Of a stretch of DNA of 64,000 bases, positions 11,437 through 22,957 are shown in pieces; within the stretch, counting starts at the first letter, position 1; the number at the start of each line of letters is the position of its first letter. The position numbers and the translations under genes were made by a program. The notes under the pieces were generated by a model. The model did not search any database. It saw only the letters and a list, made by a program, of their open reading frames with translations, and was not told the origin of the DNA. Source of the DNA: Allomyces macrogynus ATCC 38327. Its lineage: Eukaryota; Blastocladiomycota; Blastocladiomycetes; Blastocladiales; Blastocladiaceae. The DNA lies in contig GG745342.1 in assembly GCA_000151295.1 (NCBI GenBank), forward strand, positions 625,109 to 689,108, in the 5' to 3' direction.

Positions 11437-12090
11437 ATGTCCCGCTCGACGACCTTCTTTGCCGCTTTGATCGCCGTCATGGCCGTGGCGTTTGCCTCGA
11501 ACCCGGACGAAAAGTCGTTCAAGAAATACATTGAAAGCAAGCTCAAGAGGTGGGGCCATCATCGTACCTGTTGCTCGACGAGCCTTCCGTTACCGACGTT
11601 AAAGAGACTGACCACGACCCGGAACCTCAATGTTTCGTCGACATAGTGACGGTCGCAGCTGGTTCGAGCGCAAGGCTGCCGCGCAGATTGCGAGCGTGCT
11701 GTACCAACGCAAGGTGCTTTGGTTGTGCCCGACATTCGCCGGGCCGAGCATTTCAATTGATGCGGCTTGCCGCACTTCGTCGTTTACATCTTCCAGGACT
11801 TCAAGTTCTTCTCGGTCATCGACATCGCCGAGGACAACACGCGCTACGTCGGTATGTTCGACCTGTCAGTCTCTCACGGTCTCTCTTTGTGCAGCGTGGT
11901 TCTTCCTCGAAAGCCCATTCCACACGACTTGTCGCTCCGTTCTCGCTGGAAAACGCACGCTATGCTCGCCGCGCACCTTCTCCACTCTATGGAACCTCAT
12001 CCCCCGCGACTCGGTTTGCACTCGATGCTAGGCCTGTTTTCCCTGTGGCTGCCCTTCCCGATCGACTGGAGCCAGGCGAAGAACGAGTGA
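11437..12090 (+). CDS. small conserved-looking protein, signal-like N-terminus, 97 aa
   Basis: Four short exons: 11437-11549, 11647-11713, 11797-11851 and 12032-12090; the splice phases (2, 0, 1) all close correctly. The product begins MSRSTTFFAALIAVMAVAFA, a good signal peptide or signal anchor, followed by SNPDEKSFKKYIESKLKS, then SWFERKAAAQIASVLYQRK, DFKFFSVIDIAEDNTRYVGL and a terminal FSLWLPFPIDW. Clean splicing of four small exons into one frame argues strongly for a real, conserved gene. I cannot name the family. The composition suggests a small ER- or secretory-pathway-associated protein. An alternative last exon beginning at 11901 gives a less plausible tail. No ATG upstream in frame extends it sensibly. 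Confidence 0.7.
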
Positions 12091-12354
12091 ACCCATTCAT
12101 AAATTGTCTTTTGCTTTGTAAACGGGTCGCCAGAGCAGCGCCGTCAAGTCAAACCATCCTCGCTGACCGTCTCCGAAGGCCCCAGCTCCATTTGTGAAAA
12201 TAGTGAACGTGGGCGGCTGGCGGCATTCAAATAGCAACGCATCACGTGCGTGCTCATGGCCATCAAAAACAACCACCGATCAGACAGAACGTCGCCTCGA
12301 AACCATTTCCCTCTCCCATCTCGGCCAAGCATCAGCATCGCAACCGAATTCACC

Positions 12355-12808
12355 ATGGTACGCTCCATCAAGCTGCCGACCTTTCGCAACGTTCACCACG
12401 CTCACCACCCTCCACCCGCCCCGTTTCCAGTCGACCCCGAACCCCAAGGCCTTCCCGCTCGCCGACGCGACCCTCACCACGACGATTCTCGACCTGGTCC
12501 AGCAGGCGTCGCACTACAAGCAGCTCAAGAAGGGCGCCAACGAGGCGACCAAGACGCTCAACCGCGGCATCTCCGAGTTCATTGTCATGGCCGCTGATGC
12601 TGAGCCGATTGAGATCCTGCTGCACCTGCCGCTCCTCTGCGAGGACAAGAACGTGCCATACGTGTTTGTGCCCTCTAAGGTCGCGCTCGGCCGCGCGTGC
12701 GGTGTGAGCCGGTCGGTGATTGCCGCGTCGGTCACGACCAACGCCGCCTCGGACTTGGTCCCGCAGATCAACACGATCAAGCAGAACATTGAGAAGCTGC
12801 TCATCTAA
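12355..12808 (+). CDS. SNU13: U4/U6.U5 snRNP and box C/D snoRNP protein Snu13
   Basis: 126 residues, an L7Ae/L30e/S12e/Gadd45 fold protein that binds the kink-turn of U4 snRNA and box C/D snoRNAs. Nearly the full family sequence is visible: [46 protein letters not shown] and [11 protein letters not shown], close to the human 15.5K protein along the whole length. The first exon is the start codon alone: ATG at 12355-12357 is followed directly by GTACGC, and the acceptor TTTCCAG ends at 12430, giving a 73-nt intron and a mature start [11 protein letters not shown]. Without this intron the frame would have no good N-terminus. Stop TAA at 12806-12808. Confidence 0.95.
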
Positions 12809-13894
12809 GGAAGTGGGACGGGGGGTGTAGGGGCGTGTGCATTGTTTGGGCTCTGACGGAAGTGCCTCTGATGATGACCCAAATGAAATACAATTTGGTT
12901 TCTGGTCATGATTGCGTTGCGCGCATTCTTGCGGCTCCCTCACGAGCCGGTCCCTGTCGGTTCGCCAAGGCCCGCGGCAGCCTCTTCCTCACAGCGCTTG
13001 CGGGTCCTGCTTTCAGTCTCGCTGATTGGGGGTTTGAGCGAAAGAGCTGCCGCACGCGACAGGCGCGGGCGGCCGTCTTTATTCAACAGCAACGACAAAC
13101 ACAACAGAACCGAAACCGACCAACCGAACGCGCGTCACGTCGGTGGACACGACGCGCGTCGCGCTCGCAGACGCTCGCCCCGGCCGCAGTCGTGAGCCCG
13201 AGGACGTGTTGCTGCAGCCGCGCGCGAGCCGCGCTACGTGCGCCCGCCGTGCACCTGTGTACACGGCGGAGATGAGCAGCGTAGCGACATCACTCGCTGC
13301 TTTCCAATGCCCCCAATTTCGCAGTGGACAAGGCCAACGGACAGCCAGAGTGGCCAGGGTTTGAGATGCGAGGAGCTGTAGCTAGTGCAACTGCAACTGG
13401 TACAGACCAACACCATATATGATTGTGTGTCTGGCGCGTGAGGCTCATACCTTTGAGGTCGTAGGGTCGAATACTTCAGGCGATATAATGTGATTTGGCG
13501 ACAACGAGGTGTGTTTAACCCTTGGCGCTTGGTGCGTCGACTTGGCGAAAGTGCTTCCTTTTTGCCCAAATGGTGCTCACTTCGCGAAGCACGGCTTGCG
13601 CTCTGCCGCTATTGACCGGTTCCTCGCTGTCGCTTCTTGCCACAGTATAAGCGCCAGATTGACGTAGTGAGCACGTTATTCACCCCGCTCGAGCAACTCT
13701 GATTCACGAAAGACATCAAGAACAGCAGACTATACTAATGCATCCCGACCCGACAAACGAACAAAAAAACGTGGAACCTGAGGCAATGACGATGAGGATT
13801 GGTGGACGAGAGGAAGAAGGAACGGTGCGAGAACGGGCAACGCGAAAAGCAGATGACGAAAGGCGCCAGAGACCTCGATCGTCGCGCGCTGGGC
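12809..13894. other. intergenic, about 1.1 kb, with a tRNA-Met-like relic
   Basis: Lies between SNU13 (+) and ZNF277 (-), which converge. The half from about 13,370 is less GC-rich. Around 13,411-13,483 there is a sequence resembling the anticodon and T arms of an elongator tRNA-Met (loop CTCATAC, then AGGTC and GGGTCGAATAC), but the acceptor stem does not pair and the D loop is too short, so I do not call a tRNA gene. No protein gene recognised. Confidence 0.35.
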
Positions 13895-15919
13895 TTAGAA
13901 CATGACCGGGTCGGCATCCCAGTCATCGTCTTCGTCGTGGTCGACACCATACGACAGCAGCGGATCGCCATCGAGAGCTGGGAACAGGTACTGCGGGTCC
14001 GACCAGAACTCGGCACCCGCGGCGGTCGCATTGCCTGCAGCCGTGCCCGACACGACAACAACCGTGTCGCCGACCTTCTTCCACTGCTCGGGAATCGCAT
14101 CGCCGACCTTGTTGGCCGTGGCCGACAGCTCCGAATTGGCGCCAGCGCCGCGCAATTCGGCCGCGACCTGGCGCAGCGTCTCCTCGTCGCCAAACGCCGA
14201 ATGCGCCGGGTCCGCGAGGTTCACCTGCACGTGCATCTGCTGCGCGTCGTTGGGCCGCGGCAGCTGTGCGAGGCACGGCGCCGTGGCGATATGCTTGGCC
14301 AGGTCGTTGAGCGTCGCGATCTTGGCCGTGCACCCGGGGCGCGCGCACCGCGGGACCATGGCGGCGCGCCGCAGGTAGTTGACGAGCACGATCGTCTGGT
14401 AGAGGGAGAGCCCGAGGTCCTTGGTGATCTTCTGCAAGTCAAACTTGTGCGCCTGGGCCATGTGGGCAACACACGCGTCAGCGCCCTCAGCGACGTCGTC
14501 ACAGAACAGGCACGGGCATGGGTCGCGCACGGCGCCCGTCGCCGCGTCGTACTCGTCGTCCTCCCAGTCGGACCAACCCGCATCGTCGTCGTCGTCGATC
14601 ATCGACGTCATGTAGGACACGCCGGACCGGACCGAGGCGGGGGGCAGCGACGTGCCCGTGAGCGCCGTCGAATACACCGACTTGCGGTCGTCGTCGTCCG
14701 ACTCAAAGTACTTTTCCGCGTTCGTGAGCGTTTCCCAGTTCTTGCCCGGCTCGAGGTAGTTGACGATGTAGAACCGGTCGTACTCGTGGTTGCGCGGCGA
14801 AATGCGGAAGTGACGCTTCTTGCGCATGTGCTTGCGCAAAACCGCCGACGACTTGAACGTGCGCTCGCAGTAGAGGCACTGCAGGCGCGCCAGCTTCTCG
14901 GAGAGCAGGTCCAAAAAGTGCGACACGTAGACGAGGTTATCGGGCAAGCCAATGTTGAAAGAGTGGACGGCAAACATGTGCCGGAAGAGGGCGGCACGGT
15001 TCTCGGCGACCGACTTGCAGAAGAGACACTTGCGCGGCAAGTGCGCCTCCGACTGCCGCTCCTTGTCCTGGATCTTGAGCACTTCCTCGAGCTTGGCCTT
15101 GGTCAGCCGCGCGCGCTGATCGCGGTCCCAGACATCGCCGGACTCGCCGAGCGTCAGGACCACACGGCGGTGGCTGTGGCCGTGCGCCGAGGCTGCCGAC
15201 GCCGAAGCCGCCGCGTGACCGAGGGCCGCACCCGTGATCGCCGCCGCGTCCATACCGAGCGACAGCGACACCGCCGCGAGCTGCTGCGAGAGAAGCGAAG
15301 TCGCGTCGTTGCTCGAGGAAGCTGGAGCCGCGGTCTCGGCCTCGTCGTCGTCGTCCTCGTTCGCAAAAGTGGCGAGCACCGCCTGCAGCTTACTGTCGCC
15401 GTGCACGCGACGCGCCCACTCGTCGAGGTAAGCCGTCATGACACCGGCCACGACACCAACATCAGCGATCTTGATCCCGTGCGCCGAGAGCAAGTGGTCG
15501 AGCAGCGGGTGCACCGACGCATAGGGCGTCTGGTCGTCGCAGTCGAACGGGCAGAACACGAGGAACGGTTCTGGCAAAATGTACGTGTTCGAGAGCTCGA
15601 AGGTCAAGGTCGACATGGACGACGACGTGCCGTCCGTGTTGTACCCATCGTCGTCGCCGCCGTGGTGGTGGCCGTGGTGGTGCCCGCCCGAACGCGACCC
15701 GCGGCGGTGCGAGTGGCCCGAACGGTGCGAGTGTACCGACCGGAACGAGCCCGCCGAGTGCGCCGACGTGCCGGAAATCGTGCGCACGCGCACGGGCACA
15801 GCGGCGCGGGCCGTCGTTGTGGTCGTCGTGGCCACGGACGCGGCGGGACGCGCCGAAGCGGCGGCGCTGGCCGGAGCAGCGGCGGCCGCGGCGGCCGTCT
15901 GGGTCGTGACGTTGGGCAT
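13895..15919 (-). CDS. ZNF277: C2H2 zinc-finger protein, ZNF277 family
   Basis: Intronless, 674 residues, ATG at 15919, TAA at 13895-13897. The ZNF277 core is clear: an N-terminal CPFDC knuckle (about 125-148), CLFCKSVAENRAALFRHM with the following GLPDNLVYVSHFL (about 295-335), CLYCERTFKSSAVLRKHMRK then RISPRNHEYDRFYIVNYLE (about 345-395), GWSDWE, CLFCDDVAEGADACVAHM then FDLQKI and LSLYQTIVLVNYLRR (about 470-520), and a last CARPGCTAKI finger. The family is conserved from fungi to humans; the human protein has roles in chromatin (BMI1 partner) and with ribosomal protein uS5. The N-terminal 100 residues are an Ala/Thr/His-rich extension peculiar to this gene. A 719-residue antisense open frame is a GC-codon shadow. 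Confidence 0.9.
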   Translation of the reverse strand: MPNVTTQTAAAAAAAPASAAASARPAASVATTTTTTARAAVPVRVRTISGTSAHSAGSFRSVHSHRSGHSHRRGSRSGGHHHGHHHGGDDDGYNTDGTSSSMSTLTFELSNTYILPEPFLVFCPFDCDDQTPYASVHPLLDHLLSAHGIKIADVGVVAGVMTAYLDEWARRVHGDSKLQAVLATFANEDDDDEAETAAPASSSNDATSLLSQQLAAVSLSLGMDAAAITGAALGHAAASASAASAHGHSHRRVVLTLGESGDVWDRDQRARLTKAKLEEVLKIQDKERQSEAHLPRKCLFCKSVAENRAALFRHMFAVHSFNIGLPDNLVYVSHFLDLLSEKLARLQCLYCERTFKSSAVLRKHMRKKRHFRISPRNHEYDRFYIVNYLEPGKNWETLTNAEKYFESDDDDRKSVYSTALTGTSLPPASVRSGVSYMTSMIDDDDDAGWSDWEDDEYDAATGAVRDPCPCLFCDDVAEGADACVAHMAQAHKFDLQKITKDLGLSLYQTIVLVNYLRRAAMVPRCARPGCTAKIATLNDLAKHIATAPCLAQLPRPNDAQQMHVQVNLADPAHSAFGDEETLRQVAAELRGAGANSELSATANKVGDAIPEQWKKVGDTVVVVSGTAAGNATAAGAEFWSDPQYLFPALDGDPLLSYGVDHDEDDDWDADPVMF

Positions 15920-16517
15920 GCGAGGTGGTGGGGAAAGTTGGTGGAACCGATGCGCTAGAGAGAAAGGAGAACACGTAATGGCGGTGTGCCAAGGCGATCG
16001 TGGTCAATCAAGATTCGAAGATTGGTGGCCCAGATTGCGCGGCCATGGCCTCGCCGGGGGTCTACCGCAGGACCCGGCCACGACGCGCGTCCATCAGTCG
16101 CAAGACGGTTGCAGCAGCTTGCACACACAAAGAATACTCACAGTGATCACCGTCCAGCGATCGTGCTCGCGTCTCAGCGGCCAGAACTGTGCGAGCCAAG
16201 GAGGTGGGCGCGAAGCAAGAGAGGAGGCGGCGCATCGCGAGAGTTTGGTTGATCTCATCACGCGACAGCACGTGGCCTGTTGCTGCTCCAGCAGGCAAAT
16301 GTGACCGCGTTCCTTGCTCTCCTGCATCAAAAGCGGTTGCTCGCGAACCTGACCAGCCGAGCGCGGGAAATGGGGCAAGGAAGAAAAACTCGTTCTTGAA
16401 AGACATGTACACACGGGATCCCCCGCCTCTGCGACCGGGTCCCCGCGACGGGCCGGTGCGCGCGTACGCCGGCCACCCAGCCTGGTTCACCACGCACGCC
16501 TCCCCGAGCCCGCCCGA
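15920..16517. other. intergenic, about 0.6 kb
   Basis: Promoter side of ZNF277 and 3' side of RPN8, both on the minus strand. No gene, repeat or RNA recognised. Confidence 0.4.
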
Positions 16518-17801
16518 CTAGGGCTTCGGGCTTGCTGGCTCGGCCTTGTCCCCGTCCTTGGCCGCCTTGCCCTTGCCGTCCTTGGCCGCCGCATCGGCCT
16601 TGTCGCCACCCGCCTTCTTCGCGTCCTGCGCGTCGGCCGCCTTCTCCTCGGCCGCCTTGTTCTGCAGCTTGTTGTCGATCAACGTGTGCAGCGCCAAGAT
16701 CGACCGCACAATACTGCCGAGGTAGAGCACCATCATCTGGTCGTTGGTCTTGGCATGGAACGCGCGCGAGGTCGCAGGCGCGTCGAGATGCGGTAGGTAG
16801 TTGAACACGTCCTGCAAGTTGTAGATGATTTCGTGGTGCACTGGCAGCTTGCCCTCGACCACCTTGTGCAGGTAGGTTTGAATGTCGCGCAGCCGCGACG
16901 CGAGTCCGCGCAGCGACTCGAGCTGGTTGGCCAACCGCGTCGACAGCGTGCCGACGGCATTGTCCTTGATGTCGCGCAAAAGGTGCTCCACGCCGATTTC
17001 CTCGGCTTCTTCGGCCTCGACGGCCGACGGGACGTGCATGAACGTGCGCGTCACGGGGGTGCCGTCCTATTCGGGTTGGATCGATCAATGGTGAGTGCGA
17101 TGGAGCGACAGCTGTGGCTTGGAGGAACATTGACCACGTACGTCCTTGACCTCCTCGATCGCAAAGTACGAGTCGACAGGAATGCCGAGGTGGTTGGGCT
17201 GCACGTCGACAACACACAGGATCGGGTCCTTGATGAAGCGTTTGAAGAGCTCGTTGATTTCGAGGTCGGATGCGCGCAGCTTGGGACCCGTGTGGTACCT
17301 GTGCGAAAGAATTGGTCAGGAATGGGAACAAATTCAGATTCGACGCGTCGAGCGAGCGCAGCAAGTACCATCCAATCATTTTCTCGCGCGCATTCACCTT
17401 CTTGAACATTTCGTTCATGCTCTCAATGTAGTTGTGGTCGAGGAACCACACGCTCGGGTCCTTGTCGTCCTCCTCGAACGGGACTAGGATTGTCGAATCG
17501 TCGCTTACGCGTCAGTTTCGCTGGCCAGTCGTGACGCGATATCGGAGCGCAAGTCGGATCGCGAACCGGCAAACGAGTTGGCGACATTGAAGACTTTGCC
17601 CGTGTGCTGGCCGAGCAAAACACCAACGACGCGCTTGCGCGTGTTCTTGGCGACGCGGTTGTAGTGGTCAACGACCGAGAGCAGGACGAGCGGGTGGACA
17701 ATGACGCGGTCGGGCACGTTGGCGGGACCGAGCAGACCCACGGCGCCGTCGGCCGCTGGCTTGTCGGCGGCGGGTGCGGATGCGGTTGTTGGCGAGACCA
17801 T
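16518..17801 (-). CDS. RPN8: 26S proteasome regulatory subunit Rpn8 (PSMD7)
   Basis: Four exons: 17801-17567, 17483-17369, 17298-17142 and 17066-16518, introns of 70-83 nt, 351 residues. The MPN domain starts [18 protein letters not shown] and [11 protein letters not shown]; intron 1 falls at the NSFA|VPFEED junction, then [31 protein letters not shown] and the C-terminal helices [18 protein letters not shown] and [18 protein letters not shown]. Instead of the catalytic HSHP of JAMM proteases it has HTGP, as expected for the inactive Rpn8 partner of Rpn11 in the proteasome lid. The tail is Lys/Ala/Asp-rich and somewhat longer than in yeast. The first donor is the unusual GTTCGC, but frame and homology support it. 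Confidence 0.95.
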
Positions 17802-18364
17802 GGTGGAGAGCGAGGTTGGATTCGGGGTGCTCGACGAGCGTGCGCGCGGCGATCAGCGGCGGGTTGAGTGTACACCTACAGCCGGATCCACGGCGTCGAG
17901 TTGGTGCGGCGCGTCGTGGCCGCGGTCGTCGAGGTTGCTGCTGATCGTGCTGCAGGTGCGGTCGCAGTCGACCGCGAGCTGGACAAGATGGCCGTGACGT
18001 GCACGAGCCCACACGGTGCGCGTGGAAACAGCGTGACCGCAGTGTGGGACGCAACTGTGCGAACGGGCTGTGTGAATGGTGAGCGCTGCCCCGTGACCGC
18101 GACTGTGTGTGGGGCATGGCGTGGGTCGCGTCGTCGTCGTGGCAACACTGGCCAGGTCGCCACCAGTTCGACTTGATCGTGCCCAACAATCGCCACCCCA
18201 GGCGGCCAGCCAGCCGCAGTCGACAGAGCGAGCAACGAACCGACATCAAGTAGCTGCAGCAACCCCGCAAGCCGACGGCCATCGCGTCGGGCGTCTTTTC
18301 TTGCAAGCGTACCGCGCCGGATCAGTGCCGCCTGGTTTACATCAGGTGCTGCGTCGACGACGCC
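17802..18364. other. divergent promoter region of RPN8 and MON2
   Basis: The 563-bp gap between two divergent start codons. Open frames on both strands show no family resemblance. Shared promoter presumed. Confidence 0.45.
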
Positions 18365-21300
18365 ATGTCCAACCTCGCCAGCTTCCTGCAGATCGAGCTG
18401 CTCAACCTCGCCAACGAAGCGCGCAAGCGCAACCCGGATATCAAAGATGTACGCGTTGCGACGTGTGTCGACTGTGCTGTCAAACGGCACCGGACGCAAC
18501 GCTTAACTTGGAGAACGGCCTAGGCCTCAGAGCGCGTGACCATCTACCTCCGCCCGCTCAAGGACAAGTCGCCTACCGAGATCGCCAACGGTATGTTCGG
18601 TTCCTGCACTGCAACGTCTACAGCCATCCTGACGCGCACACACCAACCCCAGAGCTGGCCAAAAATGACGAGGTCCTACGCCCGTTCCTGCTCGCGTGTG
18701 AGACCAAGCAGCCCAAGCTCGTCTCGATTGCCGTTGGCGGCATCCAGCGCCTCGTATCACACAAGGCGATCGCCGACGTACGTGTGCCGTAGCCCTGGAG
18801 CGACGCGCTTCGCGAGCTGACCGACTCGGCACCTCAATAGGGTCCCGTCACGCTCCGTACCGTCATCCAGCAGCTCAACGATGTGTCGTCGGTCAGCCTG
18901 GACGTGCAGCTCAAGCTGCTGCAGACGCTGCTGCCGCTCTTCACGCAGTTCCGGTCGATCCATATGGAACTCGTCGCGCAGACACTGGCCATTTGCTTCC
19001 GGCTCTATGCCATCAAGGACCCGCTCGTGAGCAACACGGCTGCGGCTACGCTGCGGCAACTCGTCATTTTCCTGTTTGAAAAAGTCTCGCAAGAGGACGG
19101 GCTGGAAGAATCGGTCGCTGCCGACCTGGGTCGCGTCAAGCTTGCGCCGTCCTCGATCGAGTCGCTGCGTCCCTGCGCTCGCGACGCCTTTCTCGTCTTC
19201 CAGGACCTGTGCCATCTCGCGTCCGGCACGACTGACGCAACGTTTCTCGGCATCGGTGCCGTCCCGAAACCTTTTGTACTCGAGCTGCTCGAGTCGATCC
19301 TGGCCAACAACAGCCACGTGTTTGCACGGCACATTGAGCTCGCGCATGCGCTCTCGCAGTCGGTCTGCCCGCTCGTCATCAAGACGTTTTCCGAAAAACA
19401 CGATTTTTCGCAAACCGTGCGGCTGATGCGCGTCGTGCATTTGCTTGTGCACAAGTTTTCCGCGATTCTCGAAATGGAGTGCGAAGTCTTCTTGACTCTG
19501 TTCGTCAAGACCATCGACGCCGACCAGTGGTGGACGCGCGTGCTCACGCTCGAAGTCGTGCTCGCGCTCATGGCCCAGCCGGAGCTGCTGCGCGACATTT
19601 TCCGCTCCTACGACATGCAAAAGCAGTCGACGAACGTCCTCCAGGCGCTCATTTCGGCGCTCAACAAAAAGGTGAGCGGGATCCAGGACAACGTGCTCGA
19701 CTCAACGCTCAAGATCCAGTGGTACGGCATTTCACTCTCCATCCTCTCTTTTTCCAGCGCCGACTATTCCACTCACCGCGGATGTAGCCTCGACCAGCTC
19801 GACAAGTCGGACCCGCCGAGCGTCCCGGACAACTACGAGTCGTACCTGGCCGTGCAATGCCTTCTGACGCTCGCCGACTCGTTGCGCGCGTGCCCCGCCG
19901 ACGACCTGACCGCGTCGCTCCTGACCATGGCCTGGTCAGCTGTTCTCGCGTCGCTCTCGAACCTGCTCAAGGTCTCGCCCGCACCCGTCGTTCCGGCAAT
20001 TCATGCCATGGCCGTCGCTTGTGGACGGTTGCACCTCGACGCCCCACGCGACGCGTTTCTCACCCTCCTCAGCCGGCTCGCGACGAGTGACCCGAATGCG
20101 GGACTCGCCGCGCTTCTCGCCCTCCTCCAGGCCGCGATTGAGCTGATCGATTCGCTCGGGCCTGCGTGGAGTACCGTGTTTGAGACGCTGTGCCAGTGGG
20201 AACGCGCGAGGAGGCCGGGCGGTGCGCAGGGGGCGCCGGCGATTGGCGCGGGTGGGGCCGCGGCACCGGCGACAAGTGCGGGATCGGTGGCGACGGGAAA
20301 CTCGGGATCGGGGTCACGCGCAAGGGCTGGGACGGGGCAACCAGGAGCTGTAGCCGCAGTATCAGGTGAGGGTGCCGCGCAGGTCGAGGCGCAGGTCAAG
20401 CACTTGCTGTCGGCGACGAGGGAATTGTCGGACGAGGCGCTCGCGCACGTGTTCACGGCGCTGTGTCAGTTCAATATGGTCGCGACCATGGTACGTGTGC
20501 CTTGCAATGCCGAGTCGCGCAGATCCGGACTCATTCCTCCTTGGTGACACTGGTCTATAGTCTTTTGCAGTCGACAAACTGCGGCAACTCGTGATCCTGC
20601 ACTTGCACCGGCTCCTGACGGCGCTGCCCGAGCAGTGGACGCTGGTCATCCAGCACTTTGTCTTTATCGCGAGCAACCGGCAATCGGTCGAGCTGCAGCT
20701 GCAGGCGTGCGACACGATTTGCTTTGTCGCGACGCAAGGCATCAACGTTGACCAGGCCAAGGTGCTCGCGCCGCTCAAAGAGCTCGCCGATCTGACGGGC
20801 GACGTGGCCAAGCGCGCGCTGCAAGCGCTGCACTCGATCCTGCAAGTGCACGGACAGGCCATCACCGAATGGCCGCTCGTCTACCGCGTCCTGCAGTCGG
20901 CGGTCCACGAGGACGCACTCGTACGCGCCGCTTTCCCGCTGCTCGAATTACTGTGCTCCGAGTACTTGCCCGCGCAGCCGCAGGCGCAGTGTGTCGAGAC
21001 GCTGCGGCTCTACGCGACACAGGCGAAGGACGTGAACATTTCCCTGACCTGTGTGCGGCTCTTGTGGACCATTTCCGACGCGTCGGCGCGCGACGCGTCG
21101 TGGCTGCACGTGCAGCATCAGCTGCAAGCCGTGTGCATGGACCCGCGATTGCAAGTGCGCAACGGGTGTGTCACGTCGCTATTCCGGTCGGTCGCGAGTA
21201 CAGCCCCGCGGCTCAGTAACGAGGTGTGGCACGCGTGTTTGCTGGATGTGGTTGTGCCGCTGCTCGACGACGTTGTGCACTGCAACTTGGCCGCGCCAGC

Positions 21301-22957
21301 GCTTGATGCCGCGGATGCGGCGAGTCTCGTCGTGCATCATTCGCGCGATACGGCCGAGAAGCAGTGGGACGAGACGCGCGTATTGGCGATGCAGGGCGTG
21401 GGCGCACTCGTGCTCGAGGACGCGCGACGCGGTGGGGAGCATGTGGATGTGGTGCTTGACCGCGTCGTGCGGTACGTGCTCGAAGGGTCGCTCGAGGTCA
21501 AGGTCGCGACGGCCAAAGTTGTTCTTCACCTCACCGAGAAGCCGGCGGCAGCGGCGACCGCGGCGACCGCGCCCGCCGACGACGCGGTTCCAACCCCCGA
21601 GAGTCCGAAACCGGCCTCGACCCTTCGTGCACCGCTGTTCAAGGCGTGGCAAGATGCTGTCGATGGCCTTCTCTCACAAACCGCGCAGCAGGACCCGCCG
21701 CCGACTCTTTCGCTGACCCTCGTCGACGTCCTGTCCAAGACCCTTGCCACGTTCGTTCCCGCGACCCTCTCGAACCTCGCCGACGCGCCATCGACGCGCA
21801 CGCTCCTCCTGTACCAGAGCAAACTCGTCGACCTGCTGCGGTTCCTCCCCGACCACCCCAACGACGCCGAGACATGTCCAGACGTCCAGCGCGCCGTGCT
21901 CGCGCTCACCGACCAAGTCGCCGCGACCAGCGCCAACGAAGTGGCCATGTTCCTCGCGCAACTTGTCGCGCTCCCATTCCAGGCACCTACCGGCCGCGCG
22001 CCCACGTTCCGCGCCCTCGCGCGCACAGCCATGTCCCGCGCCGAGTCCCTCGTCCGCAACGCGTCCTTGCGCGACGCGGCTCTCGCGACGCTCGTCGGCG
22101 CTCTTGCCGCGTACCTCGGGACCGCGCACGCATTGCACGATGCGGCCGCCGCGGCGTTTGTCGCGGTCGTGACGCACCTGTGCGAAAACGCGCCCGTACC
22201 GGACATGGTCGTCGCCAACGTCGCGCGCGCCGCGGGGACGTACCTCGCGGCGCGGCCGATCGCGTTTGATGCGGATGAGGATAGGGACGTGGACCGGATC
22301 CAGACACTTGTGCAGCGCCTGCCGCCTCATTTACCGGACCGGCACTTGGCCGCGTTTGTCGGGGCCGTCGAACAGGCCGCGTCGATCACGGTGGTCTCGG
22401 CGCTCGATGCAGGGGTCGCCGCGGCGGCGAACGCATTTGCGGCGTCGGTCGCGGACGGTCCGGGGTCGACCATGTCGCCAGAGGCCGGGCCGCCGGGACC
22501 GCTACCGACGCCCGTGACGGCGTTCCCCGGGAGTCCCACGATCACTGCGCCGGTATCTGCACATCTTGGGAGTCCATCAGTGCCGGAATCCACTCTCCTA
22601 CGCCGTGCGCCGCGCGAACGCGTGTTCACGGCGTCGCTCGCGGCGCTGTTCGACCTGGCCGCGCAGCACCCCACGGCCGCGGCACCTGTTGCGCGCATGC
22701 ACGCGCGAAAGGTGCTTGCGCGGTACGTGGCTGATCGCGGCGGAGCGGCGGCCGGGATGCCCGTCCCGCGATTGCGCGACGTAGAAGTTGCGGCGGTCCT
22801 CGACCAGTTGGCGAAAGCGGATGTGGTCCGGGATTTGTTCTTGGATTTGGTGGATGCGGTGCCGGCGGTCGCGCGTGGGGGCGACGCGGCGGCACTGGAT
22901 GCGCTGTGCCGGTGTTTGCGGCGGTGTGCGCCGGAGGAGTGTGCGAGGGGAGAATGA
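18365..22957 (+). CDS. MON2: Mon2, Arf-GEF-like Golgi/endosome trafficking scaffold
   Basis: Five exons: 18365-18448, 18524-18590, 18653-18777, 18841-20490 and 20561-22957, 1,440 residues. The N-terminus MSNLASFLQIELLNLANEAR and the HEAT-repeat blocks match the Mon2 family (DCB/HUS architecture without a Sec7 domain): RPFLLACETKQPKLVSIAV, VSNTAAATLRQLV, LRPCARDAFLVFQDLC, VLELLESILANN, SVCPLVIKTF, RSYDMQKQSTNVL and, late, VVHHSRDTAEKQWDETRVL. Mon2 works with Dop1 and the flippase Neo1 at the trans-Golgi network and endosomes. A possible extra 36-nt intron (19722-19757, GTACGG...TTTCCAG) is in frame and stop-free; I left it as exon because it is far shorter than the other introns. The C-terminal third is Ala-rich and poorly conserved. 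Confidence 0.93.

Noticed and set aside
13799..15958. 719-codon open frame on the plus strand
   Set aside because: It is antisense to ZNF277, full of Arg/His/Val, and resembles no family. It arises because third-position G/C in the real gene removes stops on the other strand.
16518..16577. Rpn8 tail read as a separate low-complexity gene
   Set aside because: The Lys/Ala-rich tail is continuous in frame with the conserved Rpn8 helices.
19722..19757. 36-nt intron inside MON2 exon 4
   Set aside because: Ends are GT and AG and the piece is in frame, but it is about half the size of every other intron here, and homology does not decide. Left as exon.
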